A stretch of DNA of 6,102 nt from Bacteroidales bacterium UBA6828 (GCA_002452095.1 DKEG01000063.1:1-6102); one strand, 5' to 3'; counted from the first letter of the stretch, positions 1 to 5,855 are shown. The notes: a model not told the origin generated them from the sequence alone. Translations and numbers: made by a program.

Positions 1-1
1 G

Positions 2-232
2 CGCCTCGACCCGATGTTTGCCGATGTGGCACGCTTGGTGGTTGAAACGCAATGCGGTTCTGCATCACGGCTACAAAGGCAGTTTGAGATTGGATTCAAC
101 CGCGCCAACCGTTTGGTGGAGCAATTAGAGGCGGTAGGTATTATCGGTGCTGACCGAGGAGCAAAGGGGCGTGAGGTGCTTATCCAAGATAGCAACATTT
201 TGGAGCAGAAACTGCAAAAACTCGGGGTTTGA
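2..232 (+). CDS. FtsK/SpoIIIE-type DNA translocase, C-terminal gamma (winged-helix) domain, partial
   Basis: This is the last 76 codons of a gene that enters from the left edge; the frame is open from base 2, so the ATG at 14 is internal rather than the start. The visible part matches the FtsK gamma domain, a winged helix that reads the polar KOPS/SRS sequences and directs the hexameric ATPase along DNA. Family hallmarks are the LDPMF entry, the GSASRLQRQF helix, GFNRANRLVEQLE and the wing ending REVLI. The three E. coli FtsK residues that contact DNA (N1296, R1300, E1303) have identical counterparts here: Asn (codon 98-100), Arg (codon 110-112) and Glu (codon 119-121). The motor domain is outside the window. 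It could therefore be a full translocase or one of the shorter orphan gamma-domain proteins. I leave the symbol blank for that reason. It ends at TGA 230-232 and is followed by a terminator. Confidence 0.85.
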   Translation, partial: RLDPMFADVARLVVETQCGSASRLQRQFEIGFNRANRLVEQLEAVGIIGADRGAKGREVLIQDSNILEQKLQKLGV

Positions 233-250
233 TAAAACTATCGTCTTTCT

Positions 251-287
251 AAAAACAGCGCAACCTGTTGTGTTGCGCTGTTTTTTT
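251..287 (+). terminator. Rho-independent terminator after the FtsK-domain gene
   Basis: A perfect 14-bp inverted repeat (251-264 with 272-285) surrounds a 7-base loop and is followed by a T run through 287. The stem core is AACAGCGCAAC. It starts 18 bases after the stop codon at 232. The A run on the left side would let the hairpin also work on the opposite strand, but no minus-strand gene needs it here. Confidence 0.9.
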
Positions 288-322
288 GTTTCTTTCTGCC
301 GTAATATGGCATTATTGAATTG

Positions 323-330
323 TATCTTTG
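323..330 (+). promoter_or_regulatory. Bacteroidota -7 promoter box for the 357-1833 operon
   Basis: TATCTTTG matches the Bacteroidota primary-sigma -7 consensus TAnnTTTG exactly. It lies 26 bases before the ATG at 357 and just after the terminator at 251-287, as expected for an independent transcription unit. I do not see a convincing -33 TTTG at the usual 19-21 base spacing. The leader lacks a Shine-Dalgarno sequence and is A-rich (AAACAAAAAACACC), which is common in this phylum. Confidence 0.65.
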
Positions 331-356
331 CAGCGTAAACAAAAAACACCTGCATT

Positions 357-1064
357 ATGAAAACCATACAAGAGATTTTTGAGCAAGACTCTGTCCGACT
401 GATCGAAGATGCTATCTTTGATGCATGCCAGGAGCATGAACTAATGAAATTTGCCGAGCCTTATGGGGAAAATGTTACCCGTTTGCTGAAAATACGAAAA
501 GAGTTACTTGACCGTGAGTTTGTAATGGACGAACAGTACAAAGGCTTGCTGAGCGAGTTTAACGAAGCATTGAAAAAGGCGTTGCTGACTATGCGGACAC
601 AAACCATCGCTGCTGTGGAAGCAGTATATAGTACGCCTATGCAGTACGATATAAGCGTTACAGGCAAATGTTTTCTTGATTCACTCTACCCGCCCGCGCA
701 CCCGATACAGACCAAACGTGCCAAGAAAATGTGGGAAATACTGACAGGCGGTATTGACAACTATATACCTTTATACGAAGGCGGCGTGAAAGAATGGTCC
801 TACTCAGGCAGAAATCCTGATTCAGAAAACAGACTACTCTACCTCGATGATACAACAGATAATTGGAATGAGGGTTTTGATCGGGAGATGACCAAAGATA
901 TGCATCTTGTGCACGCTGTACACAACCTGTTTCAGCACATGGAATTTTCTATTTTCGACCTGCTTTGGGTGCGTGAATTTGAGATATTGGTAGAAGTATC
1001 AACCTACTACAATACAGGTAACACAAAAGATATTCCCTATATCACTTGGGACGAAATACAATAA
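357..1064 (+). CDS. Conserved-looking hypothetical protein, 235 residues
   Basis: I do not recognise a characterised family. The protein is soluble-looking, acidic and mostly helical, with no signal peptide or membrane segment, so it is probably cytoplasmic. The first third (residues about 1-90) is charged and helical (EDAIFDACQEHELMKFAEPY). The C-terminal part carries a compact patch that looks conserved: NWNEGFDREMTKDMHLVHAV, then FQHMEFSIFDLLWVREFEI, then a short acidic end with ITWDEIQ. The histidines around residues 183-195 could be metal- or ligand-binding, but no known motif is met. The ATG at 357 is chosen because it follows the TATCTTTG box by 26 bases and no other in-frame ATG is better placed. 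It is co-transcribed with the leucine-rich-repeat gene 4 bases downstream. A role as partner or immunity-type protein for that neighbour is possible but is only a guess. Confidence 0.8.
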   Translation: MKTIQEIFEQDSVRLIEDAIFDACQEHELMKFAEPYGENVTRLLKIRKELLDREFVMDEQYKGLLSEFNEALKKALLTMRTQTIAAVEAVYSTPMQYDISVTGKCFLDSLYPPAHPIQTKRAKKMWEILTGGIDNYIPLYEGGVKEWSYSGRNPDSENRLLYLDDTTDNWNEGFDREMTKDMHLVHAVHNLFQHMEFSIFDLLWVREFEILVEVSTYYNTGNTKDIPYITWDEIQ

Positions 1065-1068
1065 CACT

Positions 1069-1833
1069 ATGGAACGGATAAAAGTACGGGTGGAGACCAT
1101 AGATTGGCTGTTTGGCGAGTTGGGACACTTTAGTATTATCGTGCGCAAAAACGCCTATGTTACAGTGGATTGGGGCGACGGCTCTCCTTTGCAAACCATC
1201 ATCGGCACAGGCGAGCGACAAGACCCTGACCACGACTACAAGCACCGCCTGCCGATACGGCAATTCGAAGTAGTTATCACCGCCCAAGAAGACGGCACCA
1301 TACTCCATTTCTACCTCGGGTTTATCGATATGTGGACGCTGAGCGTGGATGCAAGCGAGTGTCCGCAGTTGCCGAGCCTTGGTGCCAGTTGGGCTTGCAA
1401 AGTAAACGTAAAGGGATGTTACGGACTGACAGAGTTTGAGTGCGGGGGCGAGAACATCGAAGAACTGGATCTGACAGGGTGCTGCAACCTTGAGGTGCTG
1501 AATATCCGTGGGGCAATGAAACTCAAAACGCTTAACCTGACGCCTTGTCCGAAACTGCGATCTTTGGAATGTGAATGTTGTTTTGCTCTGACCCGTATCA
1601 CCCTCAGCAGAGACTGTAAGTTACAAACGCTCATTGCCAATTCCGCAGAATATTTGGAGGAACGCATTCGTCCTGCCGAACTACGGTTTATCCGGCAAAT
1701 CCTGCACCAAAACGGCGGCGATATAAAATATACCGATGTAGAAACTCCCGAACTGACGAAAGAGACTAAAAAAAATGATAAAAAACTATTGAATAGATTG
1801 CTGTCGAAGTATGGTCCTATCCTAGGGGAGTAA
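1069..1833 (+). CDS. Cytoplasmic PKD-like/leucine-rich-repeat protein, 254 residues
   Basis: The N-terminal part (about residues 20-75) has a PKD-like signature, VTVDWGDGS at residues 31-39 and later DHDYKHRLPIRQFEVVI, resembling the WGDG and H-Y strands of that beta-sandwich fold. Residues about 88-192 form irregular leucine-rich repeats of about 20-22 residues, seen as LDLTGCCNLEVLNIRG, LKTLNLTPCPKLRSLEC and FALTRITLSRDCKLQTLIA. This stretch contains 11 cysteines, mostly at the turn positions, as in cysteine-containing LRRs. The C-terminus is a lysine-rich helical tail. Such domains mediate protein-protein contacts. There is no signal peptide, lipobox or sorting tail, so unlike BspA-type surface LRR proteins it should stay in the cytoplasm, where free cysteines are tolerated. 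It starts 4 bases after the stop of the preceding gene, implying translation coupling. The target is unknown. The stop is 2 bases from the stop of the convergent PLD gene. Confidence 0.8.
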   Translation: MERIKVRVETIDWLFGELGHFSIIVRKNAYVTVDWGDGSPLQTIIGTGERQDPDHDYKHRLPIRQFEVVITAQEDGTILHFYLGFIDMWTLSVDASECPQLPSLGASWACKVNVKGCYGLTEFECGGENIEELDLTGCCNLEVLNIRGAMKLKTLNLTPCPKLRSLECECCFALTRITLSRDCKLQTLIANSAEYLEERIRPAELRFIRQILHQNGGDIKYTDVETPELTKETKKNDKKLLNRLLSKYGPILGE

Positions 1834-1835
1834 CA

Positions 1836-2360
1836 TCACCCCCTCCCGTTGATACGGTCGGGGCAAAAGGCTTTTCTGCCGCAGCGGGTACAGAACGAGC
1901 CGCAAAAGATAGCATCGTAGTGCGCCATAGCGGCATCTATCAATGCAGGTTCGTCGGTGAGGATACCCGCCTCGAAATTGCGGTTCTGCGCCGATTTCAT
2001 TCCCATTCCGGCACCCGTCATATTTGCCGAACCGATATACACCCATTCGCTGTCTATCGCCACTATCTTGGCATGCACGCGCGGGCAGAGATACCGCTCC
2101 AACCCGCCCCACAGAGCGGGATATTTGTCAAAGTCTTCGCGGAAGGGTTGCCCGGGTTCTTTGGCATGCAGCAGGCGTACCTCCACGCCCCGTTGCACCA
2201 GACGGCTCAGCACTTCGAGAAACGGTATCGGGTCTTTGGCGGAAGTCCTGACATACAGGTCTTTGAGATCTGCGGTGGCAATCCATAGCGAACGCCGTGC
2301 TTTTGCCATACGGGCAATCACTTCTGAATAGTGTTCCGTGTCCTGAATATATCGTATCAT
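1836..2360 (-). CDS. Phospholipase-D-family (single HKD) nuclease-like protein with a C-terminal four-cysteine motif
   Basis: At 174 residues this is a small one-HKD member of the PLD superfamily, similar in size to Nuc-type nucleases that dimerise to build the active site from two HKD motifs. The motif is complete: VHAKIVAIDSEWVYIGSANM gives H96, K98, D103 and then G110-S111-x-N113. The N-terminal SLWIATADLKDL strand and the GVEVRLLHA strand fit the fold. After the catalytic domain comes FCGSFCTRCGRKAFCP, with cysteines 153, 157, 160 and 166 (C-x3-C-x2-C-x5-C). The last three have the same C-x2-C-x5-C spacing as iron-sulphur sites in MutY/EndoIII and Cas4/AddB nucleases; zinc is the other option. 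The chemistry is probably phosphodiester hydrolysis, on nucleic acid more likely than lipid given the size and lack of a signal peptide, but the substrate is inferred. It lies 58 bases after the RAYT gene on the same strand and has its own -7 box. Confidence 0.85.
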   Translation of the reverse strand: MIRYIQDTEHYSEVIARMAKARRSLWIATADLKDLYVRTSAKDPIPFLEVLSRLVQRGVEVRLLHAKEPGQPFREDFDKYPALWGGLERYLCPRVHAKIVAIDSEWVYIGSANMTGAGMGMKSAQNRNFEAGILTDEPALIDAAMAHYDAIFCGSFCTRCGRKAFCPDRINGRG

Positions 2361-2373
2361 ATCTTTTTTGCCA

Positions 2374-2381
2374 CAAAGATA
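2374..2381 (-). promoter_or_regulatory. Bacteroidota -7 promoter box for the PLD-like gene
   Basis: Read on the minus strand, this is TATCTTTG, an exact TAnnTTTG. It ends only 13 bases before the ATG at 2360, so transcription would begin about 7-9 bases before the start codon, giving an almost leaderless mRNA. The only TTTG upstream (2399-2396) is spaced 14 bases away, shorter than the usual 19-21, so the -33 element is weak. Transcription reading through from the RAYT gene is an alternative source of this mRNA. Confidence 0.55.
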
Positions 2382-2418
2382 GTGCCGCGAAATGCCAAAT
2401 CACGACAGAGAGGAAGCA

Positions 2419-3534
2419 TTATTTGTTCCACCAGTATTCATCTTGCCCGCAGATAAGGCGGGTCAGTTCGTTCATTACCATACACATCGGGCGGCTGATG
2501 GGCGTGTGGGCTTTTTCATAGCGGTATGCCCACGGGGTAATTTGCAGGAGATGGTTTTCGGCGCAGGCATAGAAAGCATCGCCCCAAGGTTTGTAGGTTC
2601 TACCAAAGCCGTTGTCCGCAATCTCTATGACAGGGTAACCACGGATAATGAGATTTTTAAGGATTTCCCGTTCCTTTGGACTGATGAATGCCGAGACGAT
2701 AACGGCTCCCGCTTCCGCCTCACGCAGGACGGCTGTGGTATGTTCGGCAAAGCGGTCGGCATCCGCACGGTGGCAGATGAGCGGCAGTTTACGGGATGCC
2801 TGTAGAAGATCGGGCGTACCGATGTAATCTAATACAAGATTGCCGCCGCTTTGCAAGAGGCGAGGCTGCAAGTCATCTATGGCGTTTTGCAAGGCTTCCG
2901 CATTGGCAGAGAAATAGGTATCGTGGCGCAGTCCTTGTGCTATACGTTCCGGCGTCCAGTTGGGCGAGTGCTGCCCGCGACGGAGAGCAAAACAGGCGGG
3001 GAATTGCTGCTTGATGAGCCGCCGCTCGGGGTTGGTATGAATATAATCAACCTTGGTCTGCAGTTCTTCGGGCGTAACGGGTGTGGTCTCGTTGTATCCC
3101 GCTTCAAACGGAACTTCGTCTTCTCTGCCGGTAATCTCACGATAGGCACGTGTGCAATCCTTCTTGAATTTCCCCACCACTTTTCCGAGGTACACTCTCT
3201 CTGCCTGCTCCATATACAACAAGCCGTGGAAATGTTCGGGCATCACCTGCGCATCAATCAGTTGTACATTCTGGAAAGCGGACGGGATAGCCTCCCAGCA
3301 TTGTTGCACCCGCTCACCGAAAGAGGAAAGCCCTACGCAGGCATCCTCTGCACGATGTGTAGCGGCATCGTAATGCCCTGCTATTGTACCAAGAATGGGA
3401 CAATGGTCACGCACATTGATCGTAACGAAAAAATAGCCCGTGGTATAGTCGGTATCCGCGTCCCGCTTGAGCGCATCAGGTGTGTGAGCAAGGTGGTGTT
3501 CTGTGCGTTTGATTCGGGGATAGGTATTGTTCAT
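2419..3534 (-). CDS. RAYT-like (Y1/HUH) transposase fused to a DprA-like Rossmann domain, 371 residues
   Basis: Residues about 30-180 are a Y1-transposase/REP-associated tyrosine transposase domain. FFVTINVRDHCPIL is the first strand, VMPEHFHGLLYM holds the HUH-type metal-binding pair H101 and H103, and VDYIHTNPERRLI is the typical closing helix. The nucleophile is probably Y147 in PFEAGYNE, with Y164 the less likely choice. These enzymes nick and rejoin single-stranded DNA at hairpin-forming sequences. From about residue 230 a second domain begins. KLPLICHR, then GAVIVSAFISPKEREILKNL, YPVIEIADNGF, NHLLQITPW and ISRPMCMVMNEL resemble the DprA/Smf Rossmann fold, giving a protein about twice the length of simple RAYTs. 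The ATG at 3534 is preferred over the ATG at 3630 because the extra 32 codons would be read through the palindrome 3541-3608. The promoter lies partly in that palindrome. The protein looks intact, with no frameshift. Confidence 0.85.
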   Translation of the reverse strand: MNNTYPRIKRTEHHLAHTPDALKRDADTDYTTGYFFVTINVRDHCPILGTIAGHYDAATHRAEDACVGLSSFGERVQQCWEAIPSAFQNVQLIDAQVMPEHFHGLLYMEQAERVYLGKVVGKFKKDCTRAYREITGREDEVPFEAGYNETTPVTPEELQTKVDYIHTNPERRLIKQQFPACFALRRGQHSPNWTPERIAQGLRHDTYFSANAEALQNAIDDLQPRLLQSGGNLVLDYIGTPDLLQASRKLPLICHRADADRFAEHTTAVLREAEAGAVIVSAFISPKEREILKNLIIRGYPVIEIADNGFGRTYKPWGDAFYACAENHLLQITPWAYRYEKAHTPISRPMCMVMNELTRLICGQDEYWWNK

Positions 3535-3540
3535 AGAGTT

Positions 3541-3608
3541 GTATCTTTGCCGGGTCATTCCAAAGCAGTGCTTTGCTGCTACGCAGCGGAATGACCCGGC
3601 AAAGATAC
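3541..3608. repeat. 68-bp perfect T-shaped palindrome upstream of the RAYT gene
   Basis: The outer arms 3541-3561 and 3588-3608 are perfect 21-bp inverted repeats. The inner 26 bases split exactly into two adjacent hairpins, 3562-3574 (AAAGC, loop AGT, GCTTT) and 3575-3587 (GCTGC, loop TAC, GCAGC), each with a 5-bp stem and 3-base loop. No base is left unpaired at the junction, so one strand can fold into a three-way T or cloverleaf. RAYT/Y1 proteins recognise hairpins near their own genes, which makes this a candidate binding or cleavage site. Each arm carries TATCTTTG reading inward (3542-3549 plus; 3607-3600 minus). The start codon of the RAYT gene lies 6 bases outside the left arm. Confidence 0.93.
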
Positions 3609-3631
3609 GAAGAATATGTGATATATACAAA
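3600..3631 (-). promoter_or_regulatory. Bacteroidota -33/-7 promoter for the RAYT gene
   Basis: On the minus strand there is TTTG at 3631-3628, then 20 bases, then TATCTTTG at 3607-3600. This is a full match to the TTTG-N19-21-TAnnTTTG promoter of Bacteroidota. The -7 box lies in the right arm of the palindrome and the -33 overlaps the A/T flank of the clpB terminator. Transcription should begin near 3593-3595, giving a leader of about 60 bases that keeps both mini-hairpins but only part of the long stem. Confidence 0.75.
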
Positions 3632-3668
3632 AATAGACCGCCCGACGTTGGTCGGGCGGTCTATTTTT
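3629..3668. terminator. Bidirectional terminator at the end of clpB
   Basis: A perfect 18-bp stem (3629-3646 with 3651-3668) closes a GTTG loop. The core is GACCGCCCGAC, with five A's at the left end and five T's at the right end, so a U tract follows the hairpin in both directions. On the minus strand it terminates clpB, 31 bases past its stop codon. On the plus strand it would stop any transcript entering from the palindrome. Confidence 0.92.
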
Positions 3669-3675
3669 ATTGAGC

Positions 3676-3690
3676 CTCTCCATAGGAGAG
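3676..3690. other. Small hairpin in the clpB 3' untranslated region
   Basis: CTCTCC (3676-3681) and GGAGAG (3685-3690) pair around an ATA loop between the clpB stop and the terminator. There is no T run of its own. It may simply protect the mRNA end or be incidental. Confidence 0.35.
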
Positions 3691-3699
3691 ATTGGAGTT

Positions 3700-5838
3700 T
3701 TAGTTCTTGAAGTGCAACTCGCCGTCGCGGAGTTCGACGATGACGGGGCGATGGTTGTCCACCTTGCCGGCGATGATTTGCTTGCTGAGTTCGTTGAGTA
3801 CGAGCCGTTGCAAAGCACGCTTGACAGGCCGTGCACCGAACTGCGGGTCGTAACCCTCTTTGGCGATATAGTCGATAGCATCGTCGGTTACACGCAGATC
3901 CACACCGTTCTTGAGCAACATCTTGTGGATACCTTCAATCTGCAAGCCCACAATCTCACGTATCTCTTTCTCGTTGAGCGGCTTGAACATAATGATTTCA
4001 TCAATACGGTTCAAGAACTCGGGACGTATGGTCTGCCGCAGCAACTCCATTACCTGTTTCTTGGTGGTGTCCTGGTCGATACCTTTCTCTTCGTTGTCTC
4101 GAATGAGTTGCGAACCGAGGTTGGAGGTAAAGATAATCAAGGTGTTCTTGAAATTGACTGTCCGTCCTTTGTTGTCGGTAAGACGACCATCGTCCAATAC
4201 TTGCAGGAGGACATTGAAGACATCGGGGTGTGCTTTCTCTATCTCATCAAACAGCACCACGCTGTATGGTTTGTGCCGAATGGCTTCGGTCAACTGACCA
4301 CCCTCATCGTAGCCTACGTATCCGGGAGGTGCACCGATGAGTCGTGTCGCACTGAACTTCTCCTGATACTCCGACATATCGATACGGGTCATCATATTCT
4401 CGTCATCGAAGAGATAGTCGGCAAGTGCTTTCGCTAATTCGGTCTTACCCACACCTGTAGTACCGAGGAACAAGAACGAACCTATGGGTCGTTTGGGGTC
4501 TTGCAAGCCCGCACGGCTACGACGGATAGCGTCGCTGACCGCCTCGATGGCTTCGTCCTGACCAACCACACGTTTGTGCAACTCCTCCTCCAAATGGAGC
4601 AGTTTGTCGCGCTCGGACTGCATCATCTTGGTAACAGGTATGCCCGTCCAGCGTGCAACCACCTCGGCGATATCGTCTTCGTCCACTTCCTCCTTAATCA
4701 TGCTCTCGCCTGACATAGAATGAAGTGCATCTTGTGCGGCTTTGATGTTCGCCTCGGCTTGCTGAATCTTGCCATATCGGATTTCGGCTACCTTTCCGTA
4801 GTTGCCCTCGCGCTCCGCCACTTCGGCTTCGTGCTTCATCTCCTCGATATGGGCTTTCTCGTTCTGGATAGTGGCTACATAGCCTTTTTCCTTGTCCCAA
4901 CGGGCTTCCATCTCGGACGACTGTGCCTTGAGAGTTTTGAGTTGCTCTTCGATACCTTTCAGTTTCTCGGTGTCGTTCTCGCGCTTGATAGCCTCGCGCT
5001 CAATCTCAAGTTGCTTGATTTGGCGGTCGAGGTTATCCAGTTCTTCGGGCTTGGAGTCCACCTCCAAACGTAGTTTGGCAGCGGCTTCGTCCACCAAGTC
5101 GATAGCCTTGTCCGGCAGATAACGGTCAGTGATATAACGTGTCGAGAGCGTTACGGCTGCGATGAGGGCATCATCTTTGATACGCACTTTGTGGTGCGTC
5201 TCGTAGCGTTCCTTCAAGCCACGTAGGATAGATATAGTGGCAGCCTCGTCGGGTTCATCAACCATTACGACTTGAAAACGGCGTTCCAACGCTTTATCCT
5301 CTTCGAAATACTTCTGGTATTCGTCCAGAGTGGTGGCACCAATAGCCCGCAGTTCACCACGCGCCAGAGCCGGTTTCAATATATTGGCAGCGTCCATTGC
5401 ACCGCTTGACTTGCCCGCACCCACAAGGGTGTGAATCTCATCGATAAACAGGATTATCTCGCCTGCAGCGGCAACGACCTCGTTGATAACGCCTTTCAGA
5501 CGTTCCTCGAACTCGCCCTGATACTTGGCACCTGCAATCAGGGCACCCATATCAAGGGAGTAGATTTGTTTCTTCTTCAGGTTCTCGGGGACATCGCCAC
5601 GCACAATACGATGCGCCAACCCCTCAACGATAGCGGTCTTACCGACACCCGGTTCACCAATCAGAATAGGGTTGTTCTTGGTACGCCGACTAAGGATCTG
5701 CAGCACACGACGAATCTCCTCGTCACGCCCGATAACAGGGTCGAGTTTTCCTGCTCTCGCCCGCTCGCAAAGATTGATAGCGAACTTCTGCAAGTTCTCG
5801 TTCTGCTGTTGCTGGTTGTTGTTTGTGTTCATATTCAT
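3700..5838 (-). CDS. clpB: ClpB-type AAA+ disaggregase lacking the N-terminal domain, 712 residues
   Basis: This is a cytoplasmic Hsp100 disaggregase, which with DnaK/DnaJ/GrpE threads aggregated proteins through a hexameric ring. Domain order: Q/N-rich leader (1-15), linker (about 14-40), NBD1 with Walker A GEPGVGKT (61-68), Walker B ILFIDE (129-134), pore loop KYQGEF (105-110) and arginine-finger region ERRF (185-188); a full coiled-coil middle domain (about 255-385); NBD2 with Walker A GTTGVGKT (459-466), Walker B VVLFDE (527-532), pore loop GAPPGYVGYDEGG (502-514); and the C-terminal small domain. The middle domain and the absence of an IG(F/L) ClpP-docking loop before RPEFLNRID separate it from ClpA/ClpC. 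ClpB is usually about 860 residues; the missing 150 are exactly the substrate-binding N domain, and no remnant of it is visible upstream. The start at 5838 is supported by a strong AAGGAGA site 10 bases away. No frameshift or missing catalytic residue is seen. Confidence 0.96.
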   Translation of the reverse strand: MNMNTNNNQQQQNENLQKFAINLCERARAGKLDPVIGRDEEIRRVLQILSRRTKNNPILIGEPGVGKTAIVEGLAHRIVRGDVPENLKKKQIYSLDMGALIAGAKYQGEFEERLKGVINEVVAAAGEIILFIDEIHTLVGAGKSSGAMDAANILKPALARGELRAIGATTLDEYQKYFEEDKALERRFQVVMVDEPDEAATISILRGLKERYETHHKVRIKDDALIAAVTLSTRYITDRYLPDKAIDLVDEAAAKLRLEVDSKPEELDNLDRQIKQLEIEREAIKRENDTEKLKGIEEQLKTLKAQSSEMEARWDKEKGYVATIQNEKAHIEEMKHEAEVAEREGNYGKVAEIRYGKIQQAEANIKAAQDALHSMSGESMIKEEVDEDDIAEVVARWTGIPVTKMMQSERDKLLHLEEELHKRVVGQDEAIEAVSDAIRRSRAGLQDPKRPIGSFLFLGTTGVGKTELAKALADYLFDDENMMTRIDMSEYQEKFSATRLIGAPPGYVGYDEGGQLTEAIRHKPYSVVLFDEIEKAHPDVFNVLLQVLDDGRLTDNKGRTVNFKNTLIIFTSNLGSQLIRDNEEKGIDQDTTKKQVMELLRQTIRPEFLNRIDEIIMFKPLNEKEIREIVGLQIEGIHKMLLKNGVDLRVTDDAIDYIAKEGYDPQFGARPVKRALQRLVLNELSKQIIAGKVDNHRPVIVELRDGELHFKN

Positions 5839-5848
5839 GTTAATTAAA

Positions 5849-5855
5849 TCTCCTT
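5849..5855 (-). promoter_or_regulatory. Strong Shine-Dalgarno site that fixes the short clpB start
   Basis: AAGGAGA on the minus strand lies 10 bases before the ATG at 5838. Strong Shine-Dalgarno sites are uncommon in Bacteroidota, and the other genes here lack one. Its presence indicates that the N-domain-less form is the true product rather than a fragment of a longer frame. Confidence 0.8.

Noticed and set aside
14..232. ATG at 14 as a true start of a 72-residue protein
   Set aside because: The frame is open to the left edge and the residues before it (RLDP) continue the FtsK gamma-domain match.
1826..1847. GGGAG/CTCCC pairing as a terminator between the convergent genes
   Set aside because: Only 5 bp with a 12-base loop and no T run on either strand.
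1920..2403. Plus- and minus-strand alternative frames over the PLD gene
   Set aside because: None shows a domain, while the 174-residue frame carries a complete HKD motif.
3542..3549. Plus-strand TATCTTTG in the left palindrome arm as a promoter for a short RNA ending at 3668
   Set aside because: It is forced by the symmetry of the arms and has no TTTG at 19-21 bases upstream; an RNA of about 110 bases is conceivable but unsupported.
3535..3630. Longer RAYT start giving 32 extra residues
   Set aside because: The extension is translated through the palindrome and upstream of the predicted transcription start; the residues resemble no RAYT N-terminus.
3670..4437. 255-codon plus-strand frame opposite clpB
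   Set aside because: It is antisense to highly conserved ClpB NBD2, has no recognisable domain, and is typical of shadow frames opposite GC-biased genes. The same applies to the other long plus-strand frames at 4501-5122 and 5431-5941.
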